Shown one piece after another: positions 1-7,910 of a stretch of 25,886 nt of DNA (position 1 is the stretch's first letter; every line of letters starts with the position of its first letter). The DNA is from JALJPB01 sp963933115 (GTDB lineage Bacteria; Pseudomonadota; Gammaproteobacteria; Enterobacterales; Alteromonadaceae): the NCBI GenBank assembly GCA_963933115.1, contig CAWVSL010000041.1:1-25886 (forward strand). Direction: 5' to 3'. The translations under genes and the position numbers were made by a program. The notes beneath the pieces were generated by a model. That model was given only the letters and a program-made list of their open reading frames with translations, had not been told where the DNA came from and made no database searches.

Positions 1-290
1 ACTTTTATCTTAAACACTTGTTCAAGAAAAAATGAATCAGCAAGCCAAATAATATCCTATTATGCTGTGTTATTAAATAATTCTACTTTTTTCTTTGTCC
101 TAGCTTAAAGTAACTTATGTAGACCAGATGATAATGAAAATATGGATGAAGAGGTATTTTACCTATTGAATAGGAGGCCTGAGGCTATTTTTAATTGTAT
201 GCCATCATTAATACAACTCGCACCAACAAATTTTAGTTTACGCCCGTCTTGTTTTACTTAGTATTATTCTGTTGAGTAAGCGTTTTTAAA
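1..290. other. AT-rich intergenic stretch, no gene recognised
   Basis: This is the left edge of the window, beyond the 3' end of the Cfa-like gene. I see no convincing gene on either strand. The longest plus-strand open stretch with an ATG runs from 142 to 261 (39 codons), has no good ribosome binding site and resembles nothing I know. No tRNA-like fold was recognised. The gene that should follow to the left lies outside the window. Confidence 0.5.
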
Positions 291-294
291 TAAA

Positions 295-339
295 GCGATT
301 AAAATTCATACCGCAGACCTGAGTATGAATTTTAATTGC
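295..339 (-). terminator. Long hairpin just after the Cfa-like gene, probable operon terminator
   Basis: Positions 298-311 (ATTAAAATTCATAC) and 323-336 (GTATGAATTTTAAT) form a perfect 14-bp stem around an 11-nt loop. The stem extends outward through a G-T wobble and two G-C pairs to 295/339. It begins about 8 nt past the stop codon of the last gene of the minus-strand operon. On the minus strand it is followed only by a broken T run (TTTATTT), so it is either a weak intrinsic terminator or a 3'-end protecting stem. Confidence 0.65.
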
Positions 340-346
340 TTGTTGA

Positions 347-1573
347 CTACTTCCTTGCCACTAAGTGAACGGTGCTTGTTGAGCGTTCTAAAAAGGCGCC
401 TTCACAATAGGCAAAATAATATAGCCACAGGCGTTTAAAGGTGTTGTCGTAACCTAAAGTAGATAGGTTGGGCCATGACGATAAGAAGTTAGTTCGCCAG
501 TCTGCGAGTGTTCTAGCGTAATCTAAACCGATATCATCTAGTGACTCTATGACTAATGAGCTATGAGACGTTATGTGTTGAGACAATATATTAATTGACG
601 GTAAAAACCCACCTGGAAATATATAGCGTTGAATAAAGTCGACATTATTTTTATAATAGTCAAAGCGCTGGTCCGCTATGGTAATTGATTGAATAAGTAA
701 CTTACCACCTTCTTTTAGCCTATCGTTACATTGTTGGAAGAAACTGGGAAGATACTCATAACCGACCGCTTCAATCATTTCAATAGAAACCACTTTATCA
801 AAACTACCGGTAAGATTACGATAATCTTCTTTAAGTAAGGTGATTTTATCGCCAAGGTTTAATTCATCTATTTTATTTTTAGCATAATCAAACTGTGCAT
901 CAGAAATGGTTGTCGTGGTAACTTTACAACCGTAGTTTTGTGCCGCATAAATGGCTAAACCACCCCATCCAGTGCCTATTTCTAGCAGATGCTCACCCTC
1001 ACAAAGACTGAGTTTTTCACAAATGGTTTTTAATTTATGTTGTTGTGCTTCATCTAGGGTTGAGTTTTTATCAGGATAAATAGCTGAAGAATACATCATT
1101 GACGGGTCTAAAAATTGAGTATATAAGTCGTTACCCAAATCGTAATGAGCCAATATATTTCGTTTTGATCCCGACTGAGTATTTCTATTTTGCCAGTGAT
1201 TAACGGCACCTTTAACTTTATTCATCCAGGATTTATTTTGTTCTAACGAATCGGTTTCTTGCTGGGCTTTAGCGAAGATTCTGATGACATTAGTTAGGTT
1301 TGGACTACTCCATTTACCTTCTATAAAAGCTTCGGCTGCACCAATGCTACCACCCTTAACTAAGTCTCGGTAAACGCTAATGTCATGAATAACAAGTTGA
1401 CCTTTGATAGCCACATCATTAACTGATTCAGGGAAGAGGTAGTTTGCTGAGTCTTCGACAATTTCTAATTGTCCGAAGGTGATGTCAGCTAAAACACCGT
1501 GTACTAATGCGCGACAGCGTTTATCTATCCACTTTGCGGCTTTTGAACGATTAATAGTCTCAACATTTTCCAT
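347..1573 (-). CDS. Cfa-family SAM-dependent fatty-acyl-phospholipid methyltransferase (atypical active site)
   Basis: 408 aa, the family length. The SAM-binding motif LLEIGTGWGG is at 196-205. The Cfa signature HYDLGNDLY starts near 143, and the C-terminal half follows the cyclopropane synthase fold (RYIFPGGFLPS, then a YYFAYCEGAF segment). Classical enzymes add a methylene from SAM to unsaturated acyl chains of membrane phospholipids. By eye alignment to E. coli Cfa, active-site Cys139 is Ser163 (YSSAIY), bicarbonate ligand His266 is Gln295 (LIQSIT), and Glu239 is kept as Glu268 (MIEAVG, with Ala for the next His). This argues for a paralogous group that may methylate rather than cyclopropanate. 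It is the last gene of the operon, 39 bp after the DUF1365 gene, with a good SD (AAAGGAA) before the ATG. A lipid-methyltransferase role is well supported; the exact product is not known. Confidence 0.88.
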   Translation of the reverse strand: MENVETINRSKAAKWIDKRCRALVHGVLADITFGQLEIVEDSANYLFPESVNDVAIKGQLVIHDISVYRDLVKGGSIGAAEAFIEGKWSSPNLTNVIRIFAKAQQETDSLEQNKSWMNKVKGAVNHWQNRNTQSGSKRNILAHYDLGNDLYTQFLDPSMMYSSAIYPDKNSTLDEAQQHKLKTICEKLSLCEGEHLLEIGTGWGGLAIYAAQNYGCKVTTTTISDAQFDYAKNKIDELNLGDKITLLKEDYRNLTGSFDKVVSIEMIEAVGYEYLPSFFQQCNDRLKEGGKLLIQSITIADQRFDYYKNNVDFIQRYIFPGGFLPSINILSQHITSHSSLVIESLDDIGLDYARTLADWRTNFLSSWPNLSTLGYDNTFKRLWLYYFAYCEGAFLERSTSTVHLVARK

Positions 1574-1612
1574 CTTTTATTCCTTTATATTTTACTTCAC
1601 TAACTATTGTTA

Positions 1613-2419
1613 TTAATTTATTTTTTGATAGCCAATAAACGGAATACGCTTAAGGAAAATTTTGACTGCTTGCCAATAAATACTGAACACAATTTTTATC
1701 GTCATTATTGGTAATTGACACCAAATACGCATCAGTACTGGTGTAGAAAAAGGCAGTTTTTTCATGACTAAACTAACATCAAATAATGTTTTACTATTTT
1801 GGTTTACTTCATCTATTTTTTTATTTTCAATTTTAACCAGTAACTTATTATCGGTAGTGGTAGGTGGCTTTATTTGCCAAAAGTAAGTCATGTCTAAGTC
1901 CATAAAGGGTGACACTTGAAAAACTTTTTTGGAGGTATGTTCACTGGTTTTGTCTAATAAATCAATTAAATAGTAATGCCGCTCATTCCAAGGGGTATTA
2001 CTGACCTCAGCCAGCATTTGAGTACAGTTATTGTTCTTGTCATAACAAAAGTAGAAATTTGCTGGGCTGAAATAGATGCCAAAACATCTAACCTGAATCA
2101 GCATAGTAATACTGTTTATATCGTTATGACCGTTTAACTGGCTGACTTTTTTCTTAATACGCTCAGATAAAGAAAAAGGTTCATCTCTTAAGTAATCTTT
2201 TTCGACAAAACGTAACGGGTGATACCAAGAAAAACCAAAAAAACCTTTAGTGGCCTTTTTGTCCTCAATGTCACCAACATCAAGTGCCAGCATATACAGG
2301 CGATAATTAAAACTATGTTTGGTTGGGCTGAAGCGTCGGTGAATAATATTGCCTAAGTAAATATTACTTTTACTAAAAGGTATGGTCTTATTTTCAGAGG
2401 CAACTTTATTTTTAGACAC
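1613..2419 (-). CDS. DUF1365 family protein
   Basis: 268 aa. Hallmarks of DUF1365 are visible: the N-terminal IYLGNIIHRRFSPTKHSFNY segment (from about 20), FFGFSWYHPLRF (about 60-71), the central VRCFGIYFSPANFYFCYD and the AEVSNTPWNERHYYL block. No enzymatic activity is established for this family that I know of. It habitually sits beside an FAD oxidoreductase and a Cfa-like methyltransferase, and homologues belong to the RpoE-ChrR singlet-oxygen regulon in Rhodobacter. That makes a role in acyl-lipid modification likely (inference). The start is GTG, 2 bp after the stop of the FAD gene, with a poor SD of its own, so translational coupling is likely. The C-terminal region is rich in hydrophobic and basic residues and may contact the membrane. 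Confidence 0.88.
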   Translation of the reverse strand: MSKNKVASENKTIPFSKSNIYLGNIIHRRFSPTKHSFNYRLYMLALDVGDIEDKKATKGFFGFSWYHPLRFVEKDYLRDEPFSLSERIKKKVSQLNGHNDINSITMLIQVRCFGIYFSPANFYFCYDKNNNCTQMLAEVSNTPWNERHYYLIDLLDKTSEHTSKKVFQVSPFMDLDMTYFWQIKPPTTTDNKLLVKIENKKIDEVNQNSKTLFDVSLVMKKLPFSTPVLMRIWCQLPIMTIKIVFSIYWQAVKIFLKRIPFIGYQKIN

Positions 2420-2421
2420 AA

Positions 2422-3696
2422 CTAAGACTTAGACGTTTGCTTGTCAAGTAGGCAGTCAAATCGTTTAGCAACTTCAACTGCGCTTCTTACGCCATCTTCA
2501 TGAAATCCACTATGCCAGTAAGCGCCGGCAAAATGCGTATGGTTTTGACCGCAAATCAATGACCTTTCATTTTGAGCTTTAATAGATTCGGTAGTAAATA
2601 TCGGGTGATGATAAATAAATTCCCCTAGGATGCTACTAGGATCAATATCATCTTTTTGGTTGAGGGTGACACAAAAAGTATGTTTACTTTTTATTCCCTG
2701 TAAAATATTCATGTTGTAAGTAACACTAGCGGCTTTTGTACGATCGTCACTCAATTGATAATTCCAGCTTGCCCAAGCTTTTTCTCGTTTAGGTAATAAG
2801 TTTTTATCGGTATGTAAAACTACTGAATTTTCACTATAGGGCATAGCGGATAATACACTTATTTCTTCTTTTGATGCATCACCGAGTAATGACAGTGCTT
2901 CGTCTGAATGACAAGCGATAACAACTTCGTCAAACGTTTCACTTGGTGCATCTTTAAAGTGCAATTGTACGTGCCCATCACGCCGAGTAATATCACTGAT
3001 ATTGGCATTGAGTTTAATACTTTCTTTAAAGGGTTCACACAAGGGGGCCAAGTAACTGCGAGAACCATTAGGTACTACATACCACTGTGGCCTGTCAGCA
3101 ATATTTAATAATCCGTGATTATGGAAAAACTGGACAAAAAATCTAAACTCAAAGTCTTCCATTTGGGCCAAAGAACTTGACCAAATAGCAGCCCCCATAG
3201 GAAGAATATAATGTTCAGCAAAGAAACTATTAAATGAATTGTCGGCTAAAAAATTCCCCAAGGTATAACTTTCAGTATAACTTTGCTGCTCAAAGACTGC
3301 TTTACATAACTTGTTAAACCTTAAAATATCTTTGACTAGTTGCCAAAATTTTGGTCTGAAAATATTACGGCGTTGAGCAAATAGGGTGTTGAGGTTATGG
3401 CCATTGTATTCTAGACCTGTCTGACAATTATGAACTGAAAAGCTCATCTCAGTTGCTTGCTTACTTATACCAATCTCAGACAACATGGCTAAGAAATTAG
3501 GATAAGTTTTGTCATTAAAAACAATAAAACCGGTATCAATAGCAAATTTCTCGCCATCTTTTACGATATCAACAGTGGCTGTATGCCCACCCACTCGATC
3601 GTTTTTCTCAAATACTGTGACACGGTGTTTCTTGGCAAGTAAGTAAGCGGCAGTTAATCCTGAAACCCCTGAACCAATAATTGCGAAATGCTTCAA
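2422..3696 (-). CDS. NAD(P)/FAD-dependent oxidoreductase, amine-oxidase/desaturase-like
   Basis: 424 aa. The N-terminus is a classic FAD Rossmann motif, IIGSGVSGL with GxGxxG at 8-13, the ribose-binding Glu at about 30 and the second glycine motif DRVGGHT at 33-39. The rest matches the amine-oxidase/phytoene-desaturase-like proteins encoded next to DUF1365 genes. The substrate is unknown; the neighbours suggest oxidation or desaturation of a membrane acyl chain (inference). The start is TTG, chosen because AAGGAAG lies 7 nt upstream and the GxGxxG motif follows at the usual distance. That SD overlaps the end of the preceding SDR gene, leaving a 4-bp gap. Third to last gene of the operon. Confidence 0.9.
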   Translation of the reverse strand: MKHFAIIGSGVSGLTAAYLLAKKHRVTVFEKNDRVGGHTATVDIVKDGEKFAIDTGFIVFNDKTYPNFLAMLSEIGISKQATEMSFSVHNCQTGLEYNGHNLNTLFAQRRNIFRPKFWQLVKDILRFNKLCKAVFEQQSYTESYTLGNFLADNSFNSFFAEHYILPMGAAIWSSSLAQMEDFEFRFFVQFFHNHGLLNIADRPQWYVVPNGSRSYLAPLCEPFKESIKLNANISDITRRDGHVQLHFKDAPSETFDEVVIACHSDEALSLLGDASKEEISVLSAMPYSENSVVLHTDKNLLPKREKAWASWNYQLSDDRTKAASVTYNMNILQGIKSKHTFCVTLNQKDDIDPSSILGEFIYHHPIFTTESIKAQNERSLICGQNHTHFAGAYWHSGFHEDGVRSAVEVAKRFDCLLDKQTSKS

Positions 3697-3700
3697 ACTT

Positions 3701-4417
3701 TTACTTCCTTAAAATCAATGATTGCCATAATGAAGACGGTAATAATGAAAACAGTTTTAATAATAATGTGAGTCTTTTGGGGAAGTGAATATAATTTTTT
3801 TGAGCTTTTACACCTTTAACAATTCGTTGTGCTGCTTCTTCACTGGTCAGTAAAAATGGCATAGAAAAATCATTTTTGTCGGTTAAAGGCGTTTTGATGA
3901 AACCGGGGTGAACTAGGGTGACACTGATGTCATTGCTGACTAAATCAAGACGTAAACTTTTAGCGAGATAATCCATTCCGGCTTTTGATGCACCATATGC
4001 CTCACTTCGTGGGAATGGTAAAATGGTTGCACTTGAGCTAACGAATACCACTTGACCACCTTTTTTTACTTTGGGTAATAGATACTGTAATAGCCAGCCT
4101 AATGATATCAAATTTGTATTAATGACATCAGCGAAAAGCTCGCCATTAAATTGCTTTGCATTATCAATATAACGACAGTTACCGGCATTTAAGATTAAAA
4201 TATCAATTTCATCAATAGACTCAGTTTGAATCTTGATTTCTTCTTGTTTGGTCATATCAAATAGGCAGGTTTTGTAAGCTTTCTCTTTAATGGCATCAAG
4301 TTGTTTTACATTACGACCACAAGCTATAACTTTGTGATTATTATTACTGTAAGTTTCGAAAAGTGCTGCGCCAATACCTGAGGTTGCGCCTGTTATCAAT
4401 ACTGTTTTAGATGACAT
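3701..4417 (-). CDS. SDR family NAD(P)-dependent oxidoreductase
   Basis: 238 aa, typical of a classical short-chain dehydrogenase. The cofactor motif TGATSGIG is at 9-16, NAG at 77-79, catalytic Ser in VSSSA (126-130), and the YxxxK pair at Tyr141/Lys145 (YGASKAG), followed by PGFIKT. All catalytic residues are present. The substrate cannot be read from sequence. Its ATG overlaps the stop of the NTF2-like gene by one base (TAATG), so the two are translationally coupled. An SDR of this kind accompanies the lipid genes of the RpoE-ChrR regulon in several proteobacteria. Confidence 0.9.
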   Translation of the reverse strand: MSSKTVLITGATSGIGAALFETYSNNNHKVIACGRNVKQLDAIKEKAYKTCLFDMTKQEEIKIQTESIDEIDILILNAGNCRYIDNAKQFNGELFADVINTNLISLGWLLQYLLPKVKKGGQVVFVSSSATILPFPRSEAYGASKAGMDYLAKSLRLDLVSNDISVTLVHPGFIKTPLTDKNDFSMPFLLTSEEAAQRIVKGVKAQKNYIHFPKRLTLLLKLFSLLPSSLWQSLILRK

Positions 4418-4878
4418 TATTTAGCCGCCTGTAGCTTAATCCAGCGGATAAGTTTGCCAACAAAAGGCAGTTGTTCATAAAGCATAACACCTAAATCAAG
4501 GTAGTCTTTATGGTAAATGACCTTATCTGCCTCTCCTTCTATATGTGAATTACCCCAAACGGTGACAGCTTTACCCTTGTTAAGTTTTTTATGGGTATAG
4601 GTCATTTTCCAATAAATTGAGGCATGAGAGTCTTGCAATATTACTCGCTCTATAGTGAACTCACATGACGTTAAGTTTTGATATAAACCTTCAAAATATC
4701 GATACAAATTGTCAAAACCTTCAACTTTGTGGATAGGGTCTACAAAGGTGATGTTTTTATGATAAATACTTTCCAGTAGCTCAAGGTTATCTATAGACAG
4801 CTCTTGGTAACTTTGAACAAAACTATTGAGCCAAAGGGGATAGTTTGTTGATTTTTTATTGCTCACTTCATTTTGCAT
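4417..4878 (-). CDS. NTF2-like/SnoaL-type small protein
   Basis: About 153 aa from the ATG at 4878; a GTG at 4890 would add four residues but has no SD. The pattern (helical start, SIYHKNITFVDPIHKVEG, YRYFEGLYQNL, then strands around IYWKMTYTH and VWGNSHIE) fits the NTF2 cone fold used by SnoaL-like isomerases and many non-enzymatic proteins. The conserved F-x-D-P-x-H segment lies near 50. Function unknown. It sits between phrB and the SDR and is coupled to the SDR start. A candidate stress-sigma promoter lies about 230 bp upstream inside phrB, so this gene may head a sub-operon with the SDR, FAD, DUF1365 and Cfa genes. Confidence 0.82.
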   Translation of the reverse strand: MQNEVSNKKSTNYPLWLNSFVQSYQELSIDNLELLESIYHKNITFVDPIHKVEGFDNLYRYFEGLYQNLTSCEFTIERVILQDSHASIYWKMTYTHKKLNKGKAVTVWGNSHIEGEADKVIYHKDYLDLGVMLYEQLPFVGKLIRWIKLQAAK

Positions 4879-4962
4879 AGTTATTACCACTATATTTTGT
4901 AAACGATGAATGCCAGATTTATTGAATAATAATTTAAATTTCTTAGTTATTTTTATTTTATA

Positions 4963-6351
4963 TTATTTATAAAAAGCTAGCGCTTTTGTTCTTGCTTCTT
5001 TGTGGTCAACAATTGCTGGCCAATAAGTAGTTGTTTTATGATCACTGATATATTGATGAGGAAAATGAATTTTTTTATCAGGCACATTTTTAAGCTCTGG
5101 TATATATTTACGTATGAATGTTCCGTTGGGATCAAATCGCTCGCTTTGTCTAATAGGATTGAAAATTCTAAAGTAGGGCTGGGCGTCACATCCAGTACTC
5201 GATGCCCATTGCCAACCGCCATTGTTCGAGGCTAAATCACCATCAATCAATTGTTGCATAAAATACTTTTCGCCTTTTCGCCAATCAATCAGTAAATGCT
5301 TAGTGAGAAAGCTGGCAACAACCATTCTTAATCTGTTGTGCATCCAGCCTGTTTGATTAAGCTGTCTCATGGCGGCATCAACAATAGGGTAACCTGTTTT
5401 ACCTTCACACCATGCCTGGAACAGTTCATTGTTATCGATCCATTTAACGGCGTTATACTTTTCCTGAAAGCATTGGTTTTTACTTAACTTTTGCTCATCA
5501 AACATTAGGTGGCGATAAAAGTCACGCCAAATAATTTCATTTAACCAAGCAAATTCTTTACTATCAGTTGCTATCAAAATGTCGGGAGAATGGTTGAGTA
5601 AAGACCATAAGATGTATCGCGGACTGATAACACCTGCAGCTAGATACGGTGATAAACCGGAAGTGCCTTTAATAGAGGGCACATCTCTGACTTCATCATA
5701 ACGATTGAGTTTTTTTTGGTAGAAGTAAGATAAGGTGTTTTTTTCAAAGTCAGTTGCTAATGGCCAATTTTTGGAGATGCCTGAATTTGATGATGGAGAA
5801 GCTTGGAATGGCTGTTTAATTTGTTCTTTTGTTGAAGGTTTACCAAGATACTCAAAACTATATTGTCTGATGTATTGTAACCACGCTTTTTTAAAGGGGG
5901 TAAATACCTTAAACATCTTACCTGACTGATTCAGTATTTTTCCCTTGGGTGCGATTACGTCTGACTCATGCAGTATTAACGGTACCCCAGCATCTATAAG
6001 CGCCTTATCACGTTGTTGTTCATTAAATTCAAGCTCGCTATTGGCTATTATCTTGGTGATTTCATTGTTAGCACAATATGATTTTAAATAGGTTAATTGT
6101 GATGCAAAGTCTTCTACTTCAACTAATTTAAGTTCTATATTAAAGTTTATAAGTTCATCAACTAGGGCATAGGCGTGACGTTTGATAAAGTCTATTTTAA
6201 TTGGCGACCAATCGTGTGTTTGCCACTGTTTTTCGCTAATAAAAAAAATCGCCTCACGCTTATGGGGCGAACTAGGGAGGTTTAAAAAATAGTTTAAGGC
6301 AGGATTATCGTGAGTCCTAAGATCATTGCGAAACCAAAGTAAAGATGTCAT
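4963..6351 (-). CDS. phrB: Deoxyribodipyrimidine photolyase (class I CPD photolyase/cryptochrome family)
   Basis: 462 aa, close to E. coli PhrB (472). The N-terminal antenna-binding domain begins TSLLWFRNDLRTHDNPAL. The C-terminal FAD domain shows WRDFYRHL (275-282), the GYPIVDAAMRQL and GWMHNRLRM blocks (320-343), the DWRKGEKYF and DGDLASNNGGWQW segment (356-382) and PYFRIFNP (392-399). It repairs UV-induced cyclobutane pyrimidine dimers using blue light and reduced FAD. The start MTSLLWFRNDLR is the normal family start. It lies 185 bp after chrR, in the setting where photolyases are members of the RpoE-ChrR light/singlet-oxygen regulon. No own stress promoter was seen in the 185-bp gap, so read-through from the rpoE promoter is the simplest expectation. 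Confidence 0.95.
   Translation of the reverse strand: MTSLLWFRNDLRTHDNPALNYFLNLPSSPHKREAIFFISEKQWQTHDWSPIKIDFIKRHAYALVDELINFNIELKLVEVEDFASQLTYLKSYCANNEITKIIANSELEFNEQQRDKALIDAGVPLILHESDVIAPKGKILNQSGKMFKVFTPFKKAWLQYIRQYSFEYLGKPSTKEQIKQPFQASPSSNSGISKNWPLATDFEKNTLSYFYQKKLNRYDEVRDVPSIKGTSGLSPYLAAGVISPRYILWSLLNHSPDILIATDSKEFAWLNEIIWRDFYRHLMFDEQKLSKNQCFQEKYNAVKWIDNNELFQAWCEGKTGYPIVDAAMRQLNQTGWMHNRLRMVVASFLTKHLLIDWRKGEKYFMQQLIDGDLASNNGGWQWASSTGCDAQPYFRIFNPIRQSERFDPNGTFIRKYIPELKNVPDKKIHFPHQYISDHKTTTYWPAIVDHKEARTKALAFYK
5109..5134 (-). promoter_or_regulatory. Candidate intragenic ECF sigma promoter in the 3' part of phrB
   Basis: On the minus strand TGATCC (from 5134) is followed by CGTA (ending 5109), with 17 nt between TGATC and CGTA. 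This is the same shape as the promoters before rpoE and the YfcH-type gene. It would start transcription near 5101, about 220 nt before the NTF2-like gene, and drive the lipid-modification genes. The bases also encode the FDPNG...IR segment of photolyase, so the match could partly be a by-product of coding constraint. Confidence 0.4.
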
Positions 6352-6494
6352 TTTTAAAATATATAACCTTTAATTGTCATTTTAATATACATAACTAAGT
6401 GTAAGTACTACTGAATAAAGTGATGGTTAGAACATTGGCTAATACTTCAGTTAATACAAAAATTAGCTCTAACTGAGGTTAGGGTCACAACAAG

Positions 6495-6522
6495 TGTATT
6501 GAGTTGCTAAGAACTCAATACA
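6495..6522 (-). repeat. 11-bp perfect hairpin between chrR and phrB
   Basis: TGTATTGAGTT (6495-6505) and AACTCAATACA (6512-6522) pair perfectly around a 6-nt loop, 15 nt after the chrR stop codon. No T run follows on either strand, so it is not a standard intrinsic terminator. It may be a partial terminator or mRNA processing/stabilising stem that sets the ratio of rpoE-chrR message to downstream phrB message. The rest of the 185-bp gap holds a weaker inverted pair (TCAGTTA/TAACTGA). Confidence 0.5.
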
Positions 6523-6536
6523 TCATGCTTTGGCTA

Positions 6537-7217
6537 TTAATATATAAAACTGCCGATAGGATTAAGCAGTTTATTAAGCCCCTCGGTAAAATGTAGTGCA
6601 TCATTGGCAACTGTATAACATAAACAGCCATTTTGGGAAGTGGGCTGATGAACGTTTGAACCGTCCAACATAATAAAATCACCTTTTACATATTTACCGT
6701 GACTGTCATGGAAAGAACCCGCTAATAAAACAGTTAATTCGAAACCTTTGTGGGTATGTTTTGGAACTCCACCTCCAGGCTCAATATGTAATAAGTTAGT
6801 ATGAATTTCATTCTCATTAAGTTGAAAAGCTGCTCGGGCTAATTTGCCAAATTGAGCCGTTTTACCAAGTGGCAGACTATTTAAAATAGCGGGTAATTTA
6901 AAAGTCTTATTTTTAAACGTTACTGATTTCTCAATAATGGTATCTTGAAGCTCAAGCTCGTCAGTTTCGGTAATACCGTCGATCATTTGGTCAAAATCCA
7001 TTAAAGTAATATCTTGTCCTTGACTATCAACCATTAATTTATCTAAAAGATCTTCTTCGAAACTAACCTCGGCTGCTTGTTCGGTTAATTGTACGATTTT
7101 TTGTTGGCAAGTTGAACACATGTCGGCATGAATTGCGATACCCGCAGATAAAGAGACAGGTAAGTCTCCTTTGACAAAAGACTGTATTAGCTCATATTTA
7201 GGGTGGTGCTTAATCAT
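6537..7217 (-). CDS. chrR: ChrR-type zinc-binding anti-sigma factor with cupin domain
   Basis: 226 aa. It binds and inhibits the ECF sigma factor encoded just upstream and releases it under singlet-oxygen or related stress in the well-studied Rhodobacter system. The N-terminal anti-sigma zinc site is visible as His4/His5 plus His30-x3-Cys34-x2-Cys37. The C-terminal cupin carries His154, His156 and Glu160 (KHTHKGFE) and His190 (NVHQP), matching the second metal site. A CxC pair (Cys198, Cys200) is also kept. All known functional residues are therefore present. The start ATG overlaps the end of rpoE by 8 bp and has an AGGAG SD inside rpoE, giving coupled synthesis of sigma and anti-sigma. Confidence 0.95.
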   Translation of the reverse strand: MIKHHPKYELIQSFVKGDLPVSLSAGIAIHADMCSTCQQKIVQLTEQAAEVSFEEDLLDKLMVDSQGQDITLMDFDQMIDGITETDELELQDTIIEKSVTFKNKTFKLPAILNSLPLGKTAQFGKLARAAFQLNENEIHTNLLHIEPGGGVPKHTHKGFELTVLLAGSFHDSHGKYVKGDFIMLDGSNVHQPTSQNGCLCYTVANDALHFTEGLNKLLNPIGSFIY

Positions 7218-7836
7218 GGTGTTCTCCTAACTGCACTTTGAGTTTGGCTAGTGCTAAACGCAAACGGGATTTAATAGTACCTAAGGGTAAATTTAGGTGT
7301 TGGGCAAGCTGCTCTTGCGACATTTCCATCAAATAAAATCCCCTAACAACCTGTTGCTGATTATCCGGAAGCTTTTCTATACCATTTAACAGCTCTTTAC
7401 TTTCAAGATGATCATCAAAGGCTTCTGATTCGGTTTGAATACTTTCTATTATCGGCCAAATGTCATCACTGAGGTTGTCTTCTTTGTTACCCTTTATTTT
7501 TCTAAGTAAATCAAAGGTTACATTACGCATTACTGTATAAACCCAAGTAGTTGATGCCCCTTTTTTTTCATCATAAAGGTGGGCTTTGCGCCAAACATTG
7601 CTCATTGTTTCTTGAACCACCTCATTTGCTTGTGTTTCATTTGGGAATTTACTACGAGCTATTCGTTGAATTTTTGGTGCGAAAAATTTAAACAATCCAG
7701 TAAATGCTTGTTTATCTCTTGTACTGGCAACAGCTTTAAGCCATTGACTAAGTTGAGCGTGATCTATTGCATCTGGCATATTACAAGGTGGAGCCTCTAT
7801 TACTTTTGTTATAAAATTGTTTTGCAGAGCTGCCAT
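7210..7836 (-). CDS. rpoE: ECF RNA polymerase sigma factor, RpoE/ECF11 type partner of ChrR
   Basis: 208 aa. Sigma region 2 covers about 43-113 (AFTGLFKFFAPKIQRIA, then QANEVVQETMSNVWRKA and TWVYTVMRNVTFDLLR). Region 4 covers about 149-200 (IEKLPDNQQQVVRGFY, EMSQEQLAQHLNLPLGTIKSR), with a charged linker between. It directs RNA polymerase to photo-oxidative stress promoters. The symbol follows Rhodobacter usage; it is not the envelope-stress RpoE of E. coli. The ATG is preceded by TAGGAGAAGG and a leader of about 25 nt from an upstream TGATC-N16-CGTA promoter, so the operon is probably autoregulated. It is followed by chrR with an 8-bp overlap. Confidence 0.95.
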   Translation of the reverse strand: MAALQNNFITKVIEAPPCNMPDAIDHAQLSQWLKAVASTRDKQAFTGLFKFFAPKIQRIARSKFPNETQANEVVQETMSNVWRKAHLYDEKKGASTTWVYTVMRNVTFDLLRKIKGNKEDNLSDDIWPIIESIQTESEAFDDHLESKELLNGIEKLPDNQQQVVRGFYLMEMSQEQLAQHLNLPLGTIKSRLRLALAKLKVQLGEHHD

Positions 7837-7869
7837 TATACCTTCTCCTACCCAGACATTTTGTTTTAA

Positions 7870-7894
7870 TACGTTAATATGATAAAAAAGATCA
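7870..7894 (-). promoter_or_regulatory. Autoregulatory ECF promoter of rpoE-chrR
   Basis: On the minus strand TGATC (7894-7890) and CGTA (7873-7870) are 16 nt apart, the arrangement known for RpoE-ChrR (ECF11) promoters. The -10 context is CGTATTA, identical to that before the YfcH-type gene. Transcription would start near 7863, about 27 nt before the rpoE ATG. Confidence 0.8.
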
Positions 7895-7910
7895 CATGCC
7901 TGTTTATTTA

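Noticed and set aside
142..261. 39-codon plus-strand open frame from an ATG at the left edge
   Set aside because: No usable ribosome binding site, no recognisable family, and AT-rich intergenic context; too weak to call a gene.
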